Assembly (NCBI GenBank): GCA_951804985.1
Contig: OX638133.1
Coordinates: 49,020,829-49,084,828, forward strand
DNA: 64,000 bases
Reading direction: 5' to 3'
DNA from: Dryomyza anilis
Taxonomy: Eukaryota > Arthropoda > Insecta > Diptera > Dryomyzidae
Positions 23,974 to 34,165 of this stretch are shown one piece after another. The translations under genes and the position numbers were made by a program. Position 1 is the first letter of the stretch. Every line of letters begins with the position of its first letter. The notes beneath the pieces were generated by a model. That model was given only the letters and a program-made list of their open reading frames with translations, had not been told where the DNA came from and did not search any database.

Positions 23974-24943
23974 TTTTCGAACCGAACATCAACTCCCAAG
24001 GGACAAGAAGGACTGGATGGAGATTTATATTAGAAGAAATAACTATTTTGGATCAGGGAAAATATGTTTGTATTTGTGAGTATTGTGAAAAATAGTGGAA
24101 AAAATATGAGCGGTAAAAAATAAAAATTTGTGAATTTGTGACATAAAACAAAAGAAATATTGAAGAATTTTAATAAGCCAAACAATCTTGGAATTATGAA
24201 AATTGACATTTGAAAAAGAAAAAAATTGTGGAACTAAATAAGCTTCTAATAAAACTGTGAAATAAAATTGTTAAATGAATTACATAAATGATAAAATTTG
24301 ATAAATCAGGAAATTAAATAAGTAACTGAATGTTTTATAAAATTGATTAAATGATATATTGAAGAACATTTTTAAAATAATTGTGAAACAATATAGAATA
24401 GTTTGAGACATTAAATGATAATGATTAATAAAGATGTGAATTTAAATAAATTGAATAACATACGAATTTTTATACAACAATATTTTCATAATGTTGCGAA
24501 ATTAATTAAATAACAAAACTGGAAAATTTTAACAAAATTAAATTGAATAAATAAATTAATTCAGTATTCATAAGCAATACTTTGATATGATATTAAACTA
24601 TAGATTAAAAAGTTTCAAAAATGAAACATAGAAATGAGATAAATAATGTAAAAATGTTAACAGATAAATTAAATAATGGTAAAATGTTTATTTAATATGA
24701 AACTAGTAAAAACAAAATAAATATTTTATTTAAGAATGGTATAGTTGAAATTCTAATAATGGGTACTGAAAATGTATTGAAACGCGTTCATTACGTTGTT
24801 GGGCGGAATCTCCGTTATTAGAAACAGAATTATATAAATTTATTGAATGTTATGAAACAGCAAAGCTTAAAATTAAAGAATCAGATAGTGAGGAATTTAA
24901 TTAATGCGTTAGGTTACGTTTGGAGGGCGATGCCTATTAATTA

Positions 24944-25600
24944 GTGAGGACAAAACAGTTTCAAAAAAAAGAAGAATTATTCGAGTTGTTAAAAAATACG
25001 TACTTATATGAAATTTCTTTAGAGTCAGTACTAGAAGGGATTAAAAAGACTTATCAAAATAGTGAAGAAAGTTTGAGAGCATTTGGAAGACGATTAGATG
25101 AGCTGCAATCCATGGCTTTGGAAATTGCAAGTAAAAAATACAGTAAAAAGATTAGTGAGAATGACATATTCAGATTGGAATTACAGAGCTCAGTGTTGAT
25201 CTCTTTTAAAGTAGGTGTGAAGGATCCAACGGTAAATGTTGTACTGTTGGGTAGTAAGTCAGAAACATTAGATACATTGTCGGAAGAAGCTTTAAATATA
25301 CAGGCTTTTATGCAGCGAAGTCCAAGGTTAGAGGAGGATGGATGTATATGAAAAAAAAAACTAAATTAAGAAACACACAGCCAAGTGTAAAATCGAAAAA
25401 TAAATTGCAACAAATAAATAATGAAAGTAACTATAAAAGGAGTGTTCCAACATGTTAATTTTGTATAAAATTGGGGCAAACTAGGGACGATTGTATTATT
25501 AGGAAAAATACGCTTTTCTGCTACGAATGTGAAACTTATGGTCACGAATCTATTTGGAGATTTGCTAATAATAATATGGGCAATTGTATAATACCTTTTG
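24944..25600 (+). pseudogene. gypsy gag remnant with zinc knuckle
   Basis: An open stretch of about 135 codons (24944-25351) starts in frame with no ATG. It has charged helical segments and SLRAFGRRLDELQSMALE, typical of the gag capsid region of Ty3/gypsy elements. After a frame break a CYECETYGHES segment (about 25517-25550) gives the zinc knuckle (C..C....H) that binds genomic RNA. No full gag can be translated: upstream codons are interrupted by several stops around 24780-24940. Confidence 0.75.
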
Positions 25601-25649
25601 TTAATATAATGGAGATATAATGGAATTATATCTCCAAGCACTTCACATT

Positions 25650-26540
25650 GGAATTGTTAGTACCAAAATAGAGCGATAAGGACGGTAACAAGAAATGGAG
25701 ACTAGTAATAGATTTTCGTAAACTGAATGATGTAAAAATAAAACAAGTATTTCCGATTCCTCATATAGACGATATATTAGATCAGCTAGGGCATAGTAGA
25801 TATTTTTCAACTTTATATGGATGAACTTGAGCTTAGGTTGAGTAGAGGTGCCGAGAAATAAAAAAGAAGTGCAAGCGTTTTTAGGATTAATTAATTATTA
25901 CAGAAAGTTCATAGGCAATATGGCAAATTTTCATTACCAATTAATAAGTTACTTAGAAAAGATGTTAAATTCACTTGGACGGACAATTGTCAAAGTCCAT
26001 TTAAAAAAATCAATAATTTCAAAGCACCCATTCTTGCATATCCAAATTTTACAAAACCCTTTTTACTTACAACAGATTCAAGTGACGAAGCAATAGGCGC
26101 GATACTATCGCAAGGCAAAGTAGGAAACGACCGACCAATAGCATTTGCTAGTAGGGCATTAAATGGAGCAGAAAAAATTAGACCACCTTTGACAAGAATT
26201 TTTTAGCCATAGTCTGGGAAACAAATAATTTTAGAGCATATTTATTAGGAAAACCATTTACAATTTTCACGAATCATCAGCCATTACGTAATATAGCAAA
26301 TATCAAAGATCAGACATCTAGGTTAGCACGTTTCAGACACAAATTGTCTGAGAATGATTTTGAAATAATCTATAAACCGGGTAGAAAGAATTTAAACGCA
26401 GATGCTTTAAGTAGAATTCCATATTCAGATCCTGAAATTACAGCAGTTCAAACACGGTCCAAAACAACACAAAATAAATTAGATCAGCAAATTTCAACAA
26501 CAATGTTCAAGCCAGTACACCGGTCGCCGATGAAACGATA
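25650..26540 (+). pseudogene. gypsy reverse transcriptase/RNase H remnant with RT core deleted
   Basis: Near 25690-25800 the translation gives KWRLVIDFRKLNDVKI, then FPIPHIDDILDQLG, the RT fingers. The RT catalytic YxDD region is absent: the sequence jumps at about 25820-25848 to NKKEVQAFLGLINYYRKFI, the segment after it. RNase H follows in broken frames (FYLQQIQVTKQ, RPIAFASRALNGAE, NPFTIFTNHQPLRN-like), ending with NDFEIIYKPGRKNLNADALSRIP at about 26350-26420. The deletion means the element cannot reverse transcribe itself. Confidence 0.87.
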
Positions 26541-26575
26541 ATAGAACCAAATAATGAAGCAAATAATGCAAAATT

Positions 26576-27205
26576 ATGCCAATGGTTCTAAATGATACGC
26601 CAGTGAGACCATTTTATAAAGTATACATGGATCTGGTAGGAATTTTACCGGAAACTATATCAGGAAATAAATATATTCTAACTTTTCATGATGATTTTTC
26701 AAAGTATATGTGCTACGTAGCTATACCAGATGCAGAAGCAAACACAGTAGCAAAAGCATTTTACGACGAAATCATTACACGTCATAATATACCGAAGGTA
26801 TTAGTAACAGATAATGGTTCAAATTTCGTTTCAAAATTGTTTTCAGATACATGTAAATTATTAGGAATTAAAAAATTGCATATTACGCCATATCATCCAC
26901 AAGCTAATTGGTCTTTGGAAAGAAGCCATCGACCATTAGCTGAATATTTACGGAGTTTTGCAAAAGAAGATGGGTCGAACTGGGACCAATGGTTAAATTC
27001 CGCAATGCATTTGCACAATAACACATGGCATATGTCCACTGGTCAAAAGCCTTTATACGGATACGACTTCAATATGCCAACAAATCTTAAGCGAAAATGC
27101 TCACCCGTATATAATACCGATGATTACAACAAATTATTGAAATATCAAAAGAAAAATCTAAACAAATCTATGATAGCACAATACACCCAAAAATATTTAG
27201 CGTAG
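26576..27205 (+). CDS. gypsy integrase fragment, open 209 codons
   Basis: The open frame covers the integrase core, in the retroviral DD35E family that inserts the DNA copy into the host genome. VYMDLVG contains the first Asp, VLVTDNGSNFVS the second, and HPQANWSLERSHRPLAEYLR the Glu. Usual elements read QTNGSLERSHR here, so ANW is a change near the Glu. Downstream, WDQWLNSAMHLHNN and STGQKPLYGYDFNMP are the usual post-core landmarks. The N-terminal zinc finger is missing; the frame starts after a break near 26570. The C-terminal part continues in another frame (VGDKILLKSQ..., about 27205-27260). Part of a dead element, but this piece remains open. Confidence 0.88.
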   Translation: MPMVLNDTPVRPFYKVYMDLVGILPETISGNKYILTFHDDFSKYMCYVAIPDAEANTVAKAFYDEIITRHNIPKVLVTDNGSNFVSKLFSDTCKLLGIKKLHITPYHPQANWSLERSHRPLAEYLRSFAKEDGSNWDQWLNSAMHLHNNTWHMSTGQKPLYGYDFNMPTNLKRKCSPVYNTDDYNKLLKYQKKNLNKSMIAQYTQKYLA

Positions 27206-27415
27206 GCGATAAAATTTTGTTAAAGAGTCAGAATAGAAAGAATAAATTTTTACCCATTTGGAGGACCGTACGAAGTACTTTCGATAATAAGTCCTGTAAC
27301 GACAATGATTTCTATCTACGGAAAAGGGAAAAAATTCCATAACAACTTATTAAAAGCATATAATTTTGATGTAAATATAACAAAACAAACAGTTCATAAT
27401 GATCATAACACCTAA

Positions 27416-29820
27416 TGTTCACAGAAAAAAAAGTTCATACTATTTGTGAATTTGTTCTTCAATTTTATGAATTTTTCATTACTACTCAACCAATGACTAA
27501 ATTCATCCAATTCATGAATCGTTCTTAAAACCGTAATGAAAAAGTTCATAATATTGATGAACAATTTCATAATATTTATGAAAAAATGCATGATATTTAT
27601 GAACTTTAAATTATTTAAAAATAAAAATAAAACTATTTGTTTTATTGTCTGGTATTATATTTTTATTTATTTTATTATATTACTTTTTATTTTATTTTAT
27701 TATTTTAATTTTTTTTTTTTTTTAACTACTTACATATTATTTTATATCTAGTCTTGCTGTTGCTGCCTATTGCTGCTGTTTGTTGTTGATCGATGTTAAG
27801 TACCTGCGGCGCAAGTTTCTTTGGAGTTGTAAACAACAAATGAAACGATTCGGTCTATTTGTACGAAACGACATAAGAATAATAAAAACTAAGAACTGTA
27901 AGAAATGCTATCATCGACTATCGACGCGTCGCGACGAGTTGACAAAATAATCACTGCGCGTCATGCGGCATGAGGCGTCAGTATATAAAAAATATCTATT
28001 TATAGAATGCTCAAAATTGCTGCAGCACACATACGATCATACACACATACTCAAATTCCTACCTACTTTGTATTTTCTATTCTCCTTTTGGTGGACTTGT
28101 TTTTTTATTTTTCACTATCCCCTTTATGCTCGGCTGAATTGCACATGACGTGGAGGTTGCGCTACTTTGCGTCAAAAAATGAATATGAATACCTTAATGA
28201 ACGCAAATCATAACAATTATGAACGCGTTTATCATATCAATTTCGATCAAATTCAGCGATTCATATATATAAAGAATAGTTCATAAATAGAATGATTTTT
28301 TCCACACCGAAAAAAATACTGTATTAAAAATAACTAAAAATGTCTTTAAAATAAATACTTATGTATTTGATTTACGTCCAAAAGCATATGGATTTATTTT
28401 TACTATACTGATGTAGTTGCTTTTATATGGAAAATTACTACATAATTTAACAGCTTTTCTATATAAAATGTCATTACATATGTATTAAAATTTATACATC
28501 CAGAAATATGTAGAGAAATTACAACATATACCTTTAATTTTACAATAATGTGTAGTTATTTTACTTTATTGTGATACTTAATTTATTAAATAACATATTT
28601 ATTTTTATTAATTCGGAAAATTATATGAATGAATATTAAAAGTGCCGTCTCAATGCTAAAGTCATGGCGCGCCACATCAGCAAACTACTCATCTGTAGCT
28701 GCGTGCTATATTTTTATACTGCAGAGTTGACAACTAAGTTTTAAAACTAAAAATATTCAGCGGTAAACTTAGTTGGCAGCTCTATAGTCTTCTCTCATTA
28801 AGACGGTTCGGTCAGATGCTACGAATAGTTTTGGTTTATTTATATACCTCTTTCGCAGTCATCCGTATGGTGCAAAAAAAAAACAACAACAAAAAACCAG
28901 TTTCTGCAATATGCAACCAAAGAATTCGTTTATACCTGCACGAGAGACGACCTTACGTAAGTCGTTCGTCAGTGCTCACACACGAATTCAAATGAAAGCA
29001 AAAAAACAAAACATCCATACAGTTTGTACAATATGTAGAGAACGAATTTTCAATACATAGTGTAGTAAAAAATAAGACATGTAAAGGCAAATGTATTTAA
29101 AAACCAACAAAATGTAGTAGTAATATATTTTTTCAAATATATTACTACTAAATGTATTACTAAATTACTAAATGTATATAATTTGCTACAGTAAGTCGGT
29201 GTACAGCTGTTACAAATTTGTGGTCTTTTTACAAGTCTTCCATATACATTCGAATATTATTTTAAATTGGACATTACTTTTTTATTATTGGTAACGCTAA
29301 ACATATGGTTTTAAAAATATAAACAAAACTTAGCTGTTTTTGAAAGTATATTATGTTTTCATATTTAGAGGCATTTTAATAGGGCTGTTAATTCAATTTA
29401 ATTTGAACCAAATTTTTATAAAAACAATTAACTTTAAGTGATACATATTTTTGTATACATAATATAATTTATAGAAGAATTTATAATAATATGTAAATAA
29501 TTTATAATTTAATATTAAACTATAATACACAAAATAATTGCATAATACATTTTATGTATTATGTAGTACACGTATTTCAAAAATAAAAACTACAATATGT
29601 AGAAAACGAATTTCTAATACATTGTCTAGTAAAATCCAGACAAATTAATGCAAATGTATTAAAAAAACGATCAAAATGTAGTAGAACTGCGTTTTTTAAA
29701 AACGAAGTATAAAATATGTAGTATAATTTACTACAATTATTTTTTCGGTGCATATATATTATTAACGATGTCGCAATTAACGGCGTTCATTCTATTTATG
29801 AACAAAATTTTTTCTGTGTA
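27416..29820 (+). mobile_element. Nested non-autonomous DNA elements: outer element
   Basis: The left end reads TTCACAGAAAAAAAAGTTCAT. The right end, on the other strand, reads CTACACAGAAAAAATTTTG then TTCAT, giving an imperfect inverted repeat. The interior up to 28307 contains many ATGAA/TTCATAA motifs and matches 10316-10606 in inverted orientation. A second element (28308-29755) is inserted near its right side. No transposase motif seen. The target duplication could not be read with confidence, so the outer boundaries are tentative. Confidence 0.5.
28308..29755 (+). mobile_element. Inner non-autonomous DNA element
   Basis: The ends are CACCGAAAAAAATACTGTAT (28308) and, on the opposite strand, TGCACCGAAAAAATAATTG (to about 29755). 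The left part is shared with 16360-16576. An interior palindrome, AGTAGTAATATATT..AATATATTACTACT, lies at about 29119-29152. No coding capacity recognised in about 1.4 kb. A partner autonomous element was not found in the window. Confidence 0.5.
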
Positions 29821-29869
29821 GATCATGCTAAAAGCATTTTTTTATTTTAATGTGGGATAAAAAATAGAG

Positions 29870-31754
29870 CCACTGCACTCAGACAGGGTTATATCCATTG
29901 TGCTGTGACCCAGTTCCCTGGTTTTTAATGATACTTCTTAGATTCATTATTGAATCTAAGAAGGCTATTGTGTGATAGAGAGTGAAGCTGATCCTCTCTC
30001 ATCACGTCTGTGCCAAAGATCTGCCTTCTAATTCTAGAAAATGGTGGACAGTCACAGAGATAGTGCTCTGTGGTGCCAGTTTCTTCGTAGCAGGCAGAAC
30101 ATAAGGCGCTTTCGGCCAGGCCGATTGCGTTCATGTGTTTTTCACATGCGTTGTGTCCCGTTAGAAGTCCCGTCAGTTTTCTGCACTCCTTTCTACTTAA
30201 GGAAAGTAGAAACGAGGCCGATCTTTTGGTTATCGTCGGTGTCATGAGCTTGGAGAATCTGCATTTCGTCTCATTCAGCCATCTGCTCTTGTGTGCGGAG
30301 GCGACCCAAGAGCTGATGACGAATTTTCCCGTAGATGCAGGTAGTCCAAGCACAGGTTCTGGTTCAAATGGATTATCCTCAGATCCAGCACGTGCTAGTT
30401 CGTCAGATGTTTCATTGCCCGAAACTCCTTTATGGCCCGGCACCCAAATCAGTTTCAGTGTATTGTATTTACCAACACAATTGAGACGTGATCTGCATTG
30501 ACGTACAATTTTGGATGTGATGACCTGGTTGTTCAAAGCCATAAGAGCAGCCTGACTATCGCTGCAAACTGATATAGCCCTGTTCTGCCATCTATTATCC
30601 GCAATGTAGTCCATAGCCATAAGTATAGCATAGACTTCGGCTTGAAATACCGAGGCATTGTCGCCTAAGGCGAAGTGAAGTCTGCGGTCATCCGGTTCCA
30701 CAAACACTCTAGCACCAGATCCCTGATCGGTTCTGGAGCCGTCTGTGAAAATGCGGTGTGACCCTCTACCTGGCTCACAGTCAGGCGTTAGCCAGTCTTG
30801 AATGGCAGGTTGGCAGACCTCAAAATTTCGTCTTGGTAATATTTCTGTTATCATTGCATCAGTGGGCATCTCCAGTAGACAGGAGTCTAATGGAGTGTCA
30901 AGTGCAATGTCAGAGATATTCCAGGGAACATTAAACCAGAAACCACCTCGTTTTAGTCTCCAGCAGCCTTTCATGGCTTCGCCTCTGATGAAGATGTCAA
31001 GTGGTGGTAGGTTTAAGATTGCATTCAGTGCTGGACCAGGTGTAGTGGGAAAGGCACCCGTAACACCCAGACACACGGTTCTCTGAATCTTGGCAAGACT
31101 AGTTGTCACGCATTTTCGCGACAGCTTGTTCCACCAGACTACCGATGCATATGATATCATCGGTCTTATCATTGCCGTGTAAATCCATAAGGTTTTGCTC
31201 GGCGATAGTCCTCTGCATTGCCAGAAGGCATTCAATGCTCGCGAAATTTTATTTTCAACATGTTTTGTCCAAAGTAGTTTACTATCTAGAGTTAAGCCCA
31301 GATATTTTACTTCGTTAGACAGAGGAATAGTGACACCCTTAAGTACTGGTAGAGATAATCCTGTCATTATTCTTTTCCTAGTGAAGAGAACAATCCCTGT
31401 TTTGTGAGGGTTGACGGAAAGTCCGTTTGCAGTACACCAGCTGTCAATTCGGTTCAACGAGTTTTGTGTTTTAACACAGACCTCATTGAGGGAAAAGCCT
31501 GTGGCAAGAATGGCAACATCATCTGCATAGGCCTGGGAATAGACACCTGGTCCATCGAGATCGTTGACTAGAGAGTCAACCAGCATACACCAGAGCAGGG
31601 GGGAGAGAACGCTTCCTTGAGGACAACCTCTATTCACCCCTGCCATAATATACTGACCGCACTCCGCCTCCGAAGTGATGGTCCTAAACATTAGCATTGA
31701 CCTTAGCCATTTGACCAATGTTTCATCTATTCCATGCTTTCTAGCTGCGTCACA
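29870..31754 (-). pseudogene. LOA/Jockey-type LINE ORF2, C-terminal half (RT active site, RNase H, zinc motif)
   Basis: The minus-strand frame is open from the target duplication at 31749-31754 down to the stop at 29925, followed by a short 3' tail. Domains in order: the rest of the RT palm with GVNRGCPQGSVLSPLLW and the active site AYADDVAIL, then the thumb (VKYLGLTLDSKLLW). RNase H follows, with TDGSR (Asp), FQAEVYA (Glu), CSDSQAA (Asp) and WVPGHKGVSGNETSDELA (His/Asp). The tail has LCSACYEETGTTEHYLCDC, the usual CCHC end. Presence of RNase H and the FVDIEGAFDN motif in the other half argue for a LOA-like clade. The frame has no internal stop. It is severed from its N-terminal half (45644-46329) by the Polinton. 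An ATG inside the Polinton repeat (31853) reads in frame into this segment. Confidence 0.9.
31749..31754 (+). repeat. Target site duplication (left) of the Polinton
   Basis: GTCACA immediately before AGTAGTATGG. The identical GTCACA follows the right end at 45638-45643. Six-base duplications are the Polinton hallmark. Confidence 0.97.
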
Positions 31755-32902
31755 AGTAGTATGGATTCGCCGGTTCTGGCCCCACTGGGCTCCATGGAGC
31801 ACATTGTTGTTAGTGTAAATGAATTTTAACAGAGATGTTGTTATTGTTTTCAATAGGGATCATTTTTTAACATAGTTGTTGTTAGTGTAATTCAATAGGG
31901 ATCATTTTTTAACATAGTTGTTGTTAGTGTAATTCAATAGGGATCATTTTTTAACATAGTTGTTGTTGGTATAGTTCATTGGAGATCATATTTTAACAGT
32001 ATAGTTGTTATTGTTTTTTCAATGGGGATCATATTTTAACAGAATATTTGTTATTGTTTTCATGGGAAGTATTTTTAACAGATGTATATTATATGTATAC
32101 TATATATTTTATAATGGCATGGAGCCAGTGGGATGACTTTTTAACATAATTTGTTAATGTTGATACATACATATATATTATATGCATGTTATGAAGGCAT
32201 GCAGCCGTAAAGAGTAAATGTTGTTGTTGGGATAATTATATCGGAGTAAGCATTTTTTGTGAATGAGAATATTTACAAACTTATTCATGTTGTTGTTGTA
32301 AAATATTATAGTTGCAATTAGATTTCAGTTAACGTAGTTATAATGTATACTATAGTTATACTTGTTTGTTTTATTTTTGCATGATCATCAAGAGAGTTGG
32401 GTTCAATTTGAAACTTTGTTGAGGAACGGTGATTGTAATTTAAAACTTCGATATATGAATGAATATTATTATTAGATGCTTATTTTTTTTGTGGTTAATT
32501 TTTTTTGTTGTAAACAGGTTAAGACACTTCTGTATTAATGCATTGACATATATTTAATTCAAGGCCAATTTTACTATAAGGGTTATTGTACTGGATTTTA
32601 TTCTACAAAGTCATGGTCGTTTAATTTGGTTATATGAATGAATGGAGCCATAAGGTTCCATTGGGATCATTTTTTAAATCATTTTCTATACTATATGTTT
32701 AAAAGATTGAACATGTTAGAACATGTATATTTTTTATAGAGTTTTTTGTCTTGAGATTTATTTAATTTACTCTCTTTAAAATTTTAATTGAGTATATTTA
32801 TACTAATGGAATTCACTTTTTAACTCATTTTAAAGAGATATCCATTATATATAAATGGATCGAAATTTGAATTAAATTTATTCATCGTCTACATTACAAT
32901 TT
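31755..32902 (+). repeat. Polinton left inverted terminal repeat
   Basis: 1148 bp. The reverse complement is at 44533-45637. Near the outer end are direct sub-repeats of about 41 bp (TTGTTGTTAGTGTAATTCAA, GGGATCATTTTTTAACATAG). The copies are very similar. The main difference is a 43-bp segment around 32600-32642 present only on the left. The inner limit is where ACATTACAATTT is followed by G on the left and T on the right. Confidence 0.93.
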
Positions 32903-32919
32903 GATAGGAACAACAAAAT

Positions 32920-33291
32920 ATGGTAAGATTGTTTTTTTTTAATTTTGTTTGTATTTATTAATTTATGTATTTATATTATTTAAAGGATTTCGCTGAAATT
33001 ATTAGTTTAGCAAAAGGAAGCCTCTCTACATACATTAGAGTAGATGACTTGCCCATTGATCAGGAATTCAGGATTTCTAAATTTGAATGGAAAAACACAA
33101 TTAATGGAACAAAATTAATTGTACATCTAACAGACAACAGATGGTTTTATCTACCAGCAAGAATTTCTAGAAAAGTTGAAACCGATGATCCATATTTATA
33201 TAATATAAATGAGAAAAAGTGGTCTATTATTTTTCGAGGACGACAATCAGAAGTAATGGGGATGGCTCTATTCGATTTACGTTATGAATAA
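32920..33291 (+). CDS. Polinton small ORF, spliced start likely; unknown function
   Basis: The open frame gives about 102-108 residues, including FRISKFEWKNTINGTKLIVH, then RWFYLPARISRK. An ATG at 32920-32922 is followed at once by a strong donor (GTAAGATT). An acceptor, TTATTTAAAG, ends at 32985, so a 63-bp intron (32923-32985) would join the ATG in frame to the Asp-Phe-Ala-Glu codons. An unspliced start at the in-frame ATG 32965 is the alternative. The pattern of a short beta-rich protein with TKLIV.L...F.LPARIS resembles small uncharacterised proteins I associate with Polinton-like elements. A nucleic-acid-binding OB-like role is only a guess. It starts 17 bp inside the left terminal repeat, the usual place for an early gene. 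No catalytic motif is visible. Confidence 0.6.
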
Positions 33292-33426
33292 AAATAAAAA
33301 AAAATTGTATCAATATACTTACTTTTAAAAATATTCATTTTAAATAAAATATTTAAATATATACATATTGTTTTATTTATTTATTTTAAAACGATTTGAA
33401 ACAATATAACAAATAATTTATAAAAC

Positions 33427-33831
33427 TTATATTTGCATTATTTGCTCAAAACTCAGTAGAGCGTTTAATAAAATATTATCATCATCATCGTCCATTAAAT
33501 TACAATAATGATGATCCGCACTAAACATCCTCGGATCGTCTAAGTTAAGAAATAGATGGTCTAGTCCATCATCTAATAATCCTTCCCTAATTCCAACATC
33601 TATCAAATTTACTGGCGGGAGTGTTACGACTTCTAGTATTTCAATTTGAGGATTTACTGTTAATAAAATTTTTATTATTAATATAAAATAATTTAAAAAA
33701 ATATATTTAGTTATTTACTTACAAGTATAAGTTTTTGCCTTTTTATATGAAAAATTATGTTTTCGCAGGATATGCCGCTTAAGGTTGTTTCTAGTCGAGA
33801 ATTTTAAATGCGGGCAAAATTCACACTCCAT
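33427..33831 (-). CDS. Spliced C2H2 zinc-finger protein with acidic tail (Polinton, unknown)
   Basis: Two exons on the minus strand: 33831-33723 (109 nt) and 33656-33427 (230 nt). They are separated by a 66-bp intron with donor GTAAGT and acceptor TTAACAG, and total 112 codons in one frame. The first exon encodes a single C2H2 finger, ECEFCPHLKFSTRNNLKRH, then ILRKH. The second encodes an acidic, hydrophobic-spaced tail (EGLLDDGLDHLFLNLDD, LMDDDDNILLNALLSFEQ) that resembles a transactivation domain. It is transcribed away from polB, whose own N terminus carries similar C2H2 fingers (NLKRH in both). One reading is a DNA-binding regulator of the element's early genes, using a finger copied from or to polB. 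That role is inference; the splice structure and finger are visible. Confidence 0.68.
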
Positions 33832-34165
33832 TTTTTAATGTTGATATATTAAAAGTATGAAAACGAGTAAAATTTATTATTATATCCATTGTATAGAACA
33901 CCTTTATATATCAAAGCATGTAATATGATATATTAAACTGAACTTAAAAATTTGAATTCAGCAAAATTTAATGTATAAGTAGTGAAATACACCGGAAGTC
34001 AGTAAATTAAAACTGCAGTAACACATCTTTATTGCAACACTGCACTTTTTTTATGTTCAATAATTCCTGTAAAATTTGAAGTTGGAGTTTCTTAATATTC
34101 AAAATAATAATTTAAGTTAGTGTTCGTTTGTTTGCAACTTCGAGAACTTCTATAAAAATTAAAAA
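33832..34165. promoter_or_regulatory. Divergent intergenic region between zinc-finger gene and polB
   Basis: A 334-bp AT-rich spacer separates two genes transcribed in opposite directions, so both promoters should lie here. TATAAAAATT occurs at 34152, only about 14 bp before the polB ATG, too near for a standard TATA function. TATATATCAAAG at about 33905 is another candidate. No certain element. Confidence 0.4.

Larger units (their letters stand above)
22412..27412 (+). mobile_element. Ty3/gypsy LTR retrotransposon, decayed, 5' LTR split by a Tc1-like insertion
   Basis: The candidate 5' LTR begins TGTTGATTTTGAAC at 22412 and ends ...ACAACA at 23959. It is interrupted by the complete Tc1-like element 22564-23802. 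The LTR contains TATAAAAGG at 23898-23906. Two bases after the LTR comes TGGCGCAGCCGG (23962), placed as a primer-binding site. A long AT-rich leader (about 23980-24900) leads into gag, a zinc knuckle, RT, RNase H and integrase with several frame breaks. The 3' LTR is not found: the element at 27416 begins where it should be. The type resembles the 412/mdg1 and 17.6/297 groups by integrase and RNase H motifs, but the group is uncertain. Confidence 0.82.

Noticed and set aside
30041..31407. Plus-strand open frames opposite the LINE ORF
   Set aside because: Antisense shadows of the RT/RNase H frame.
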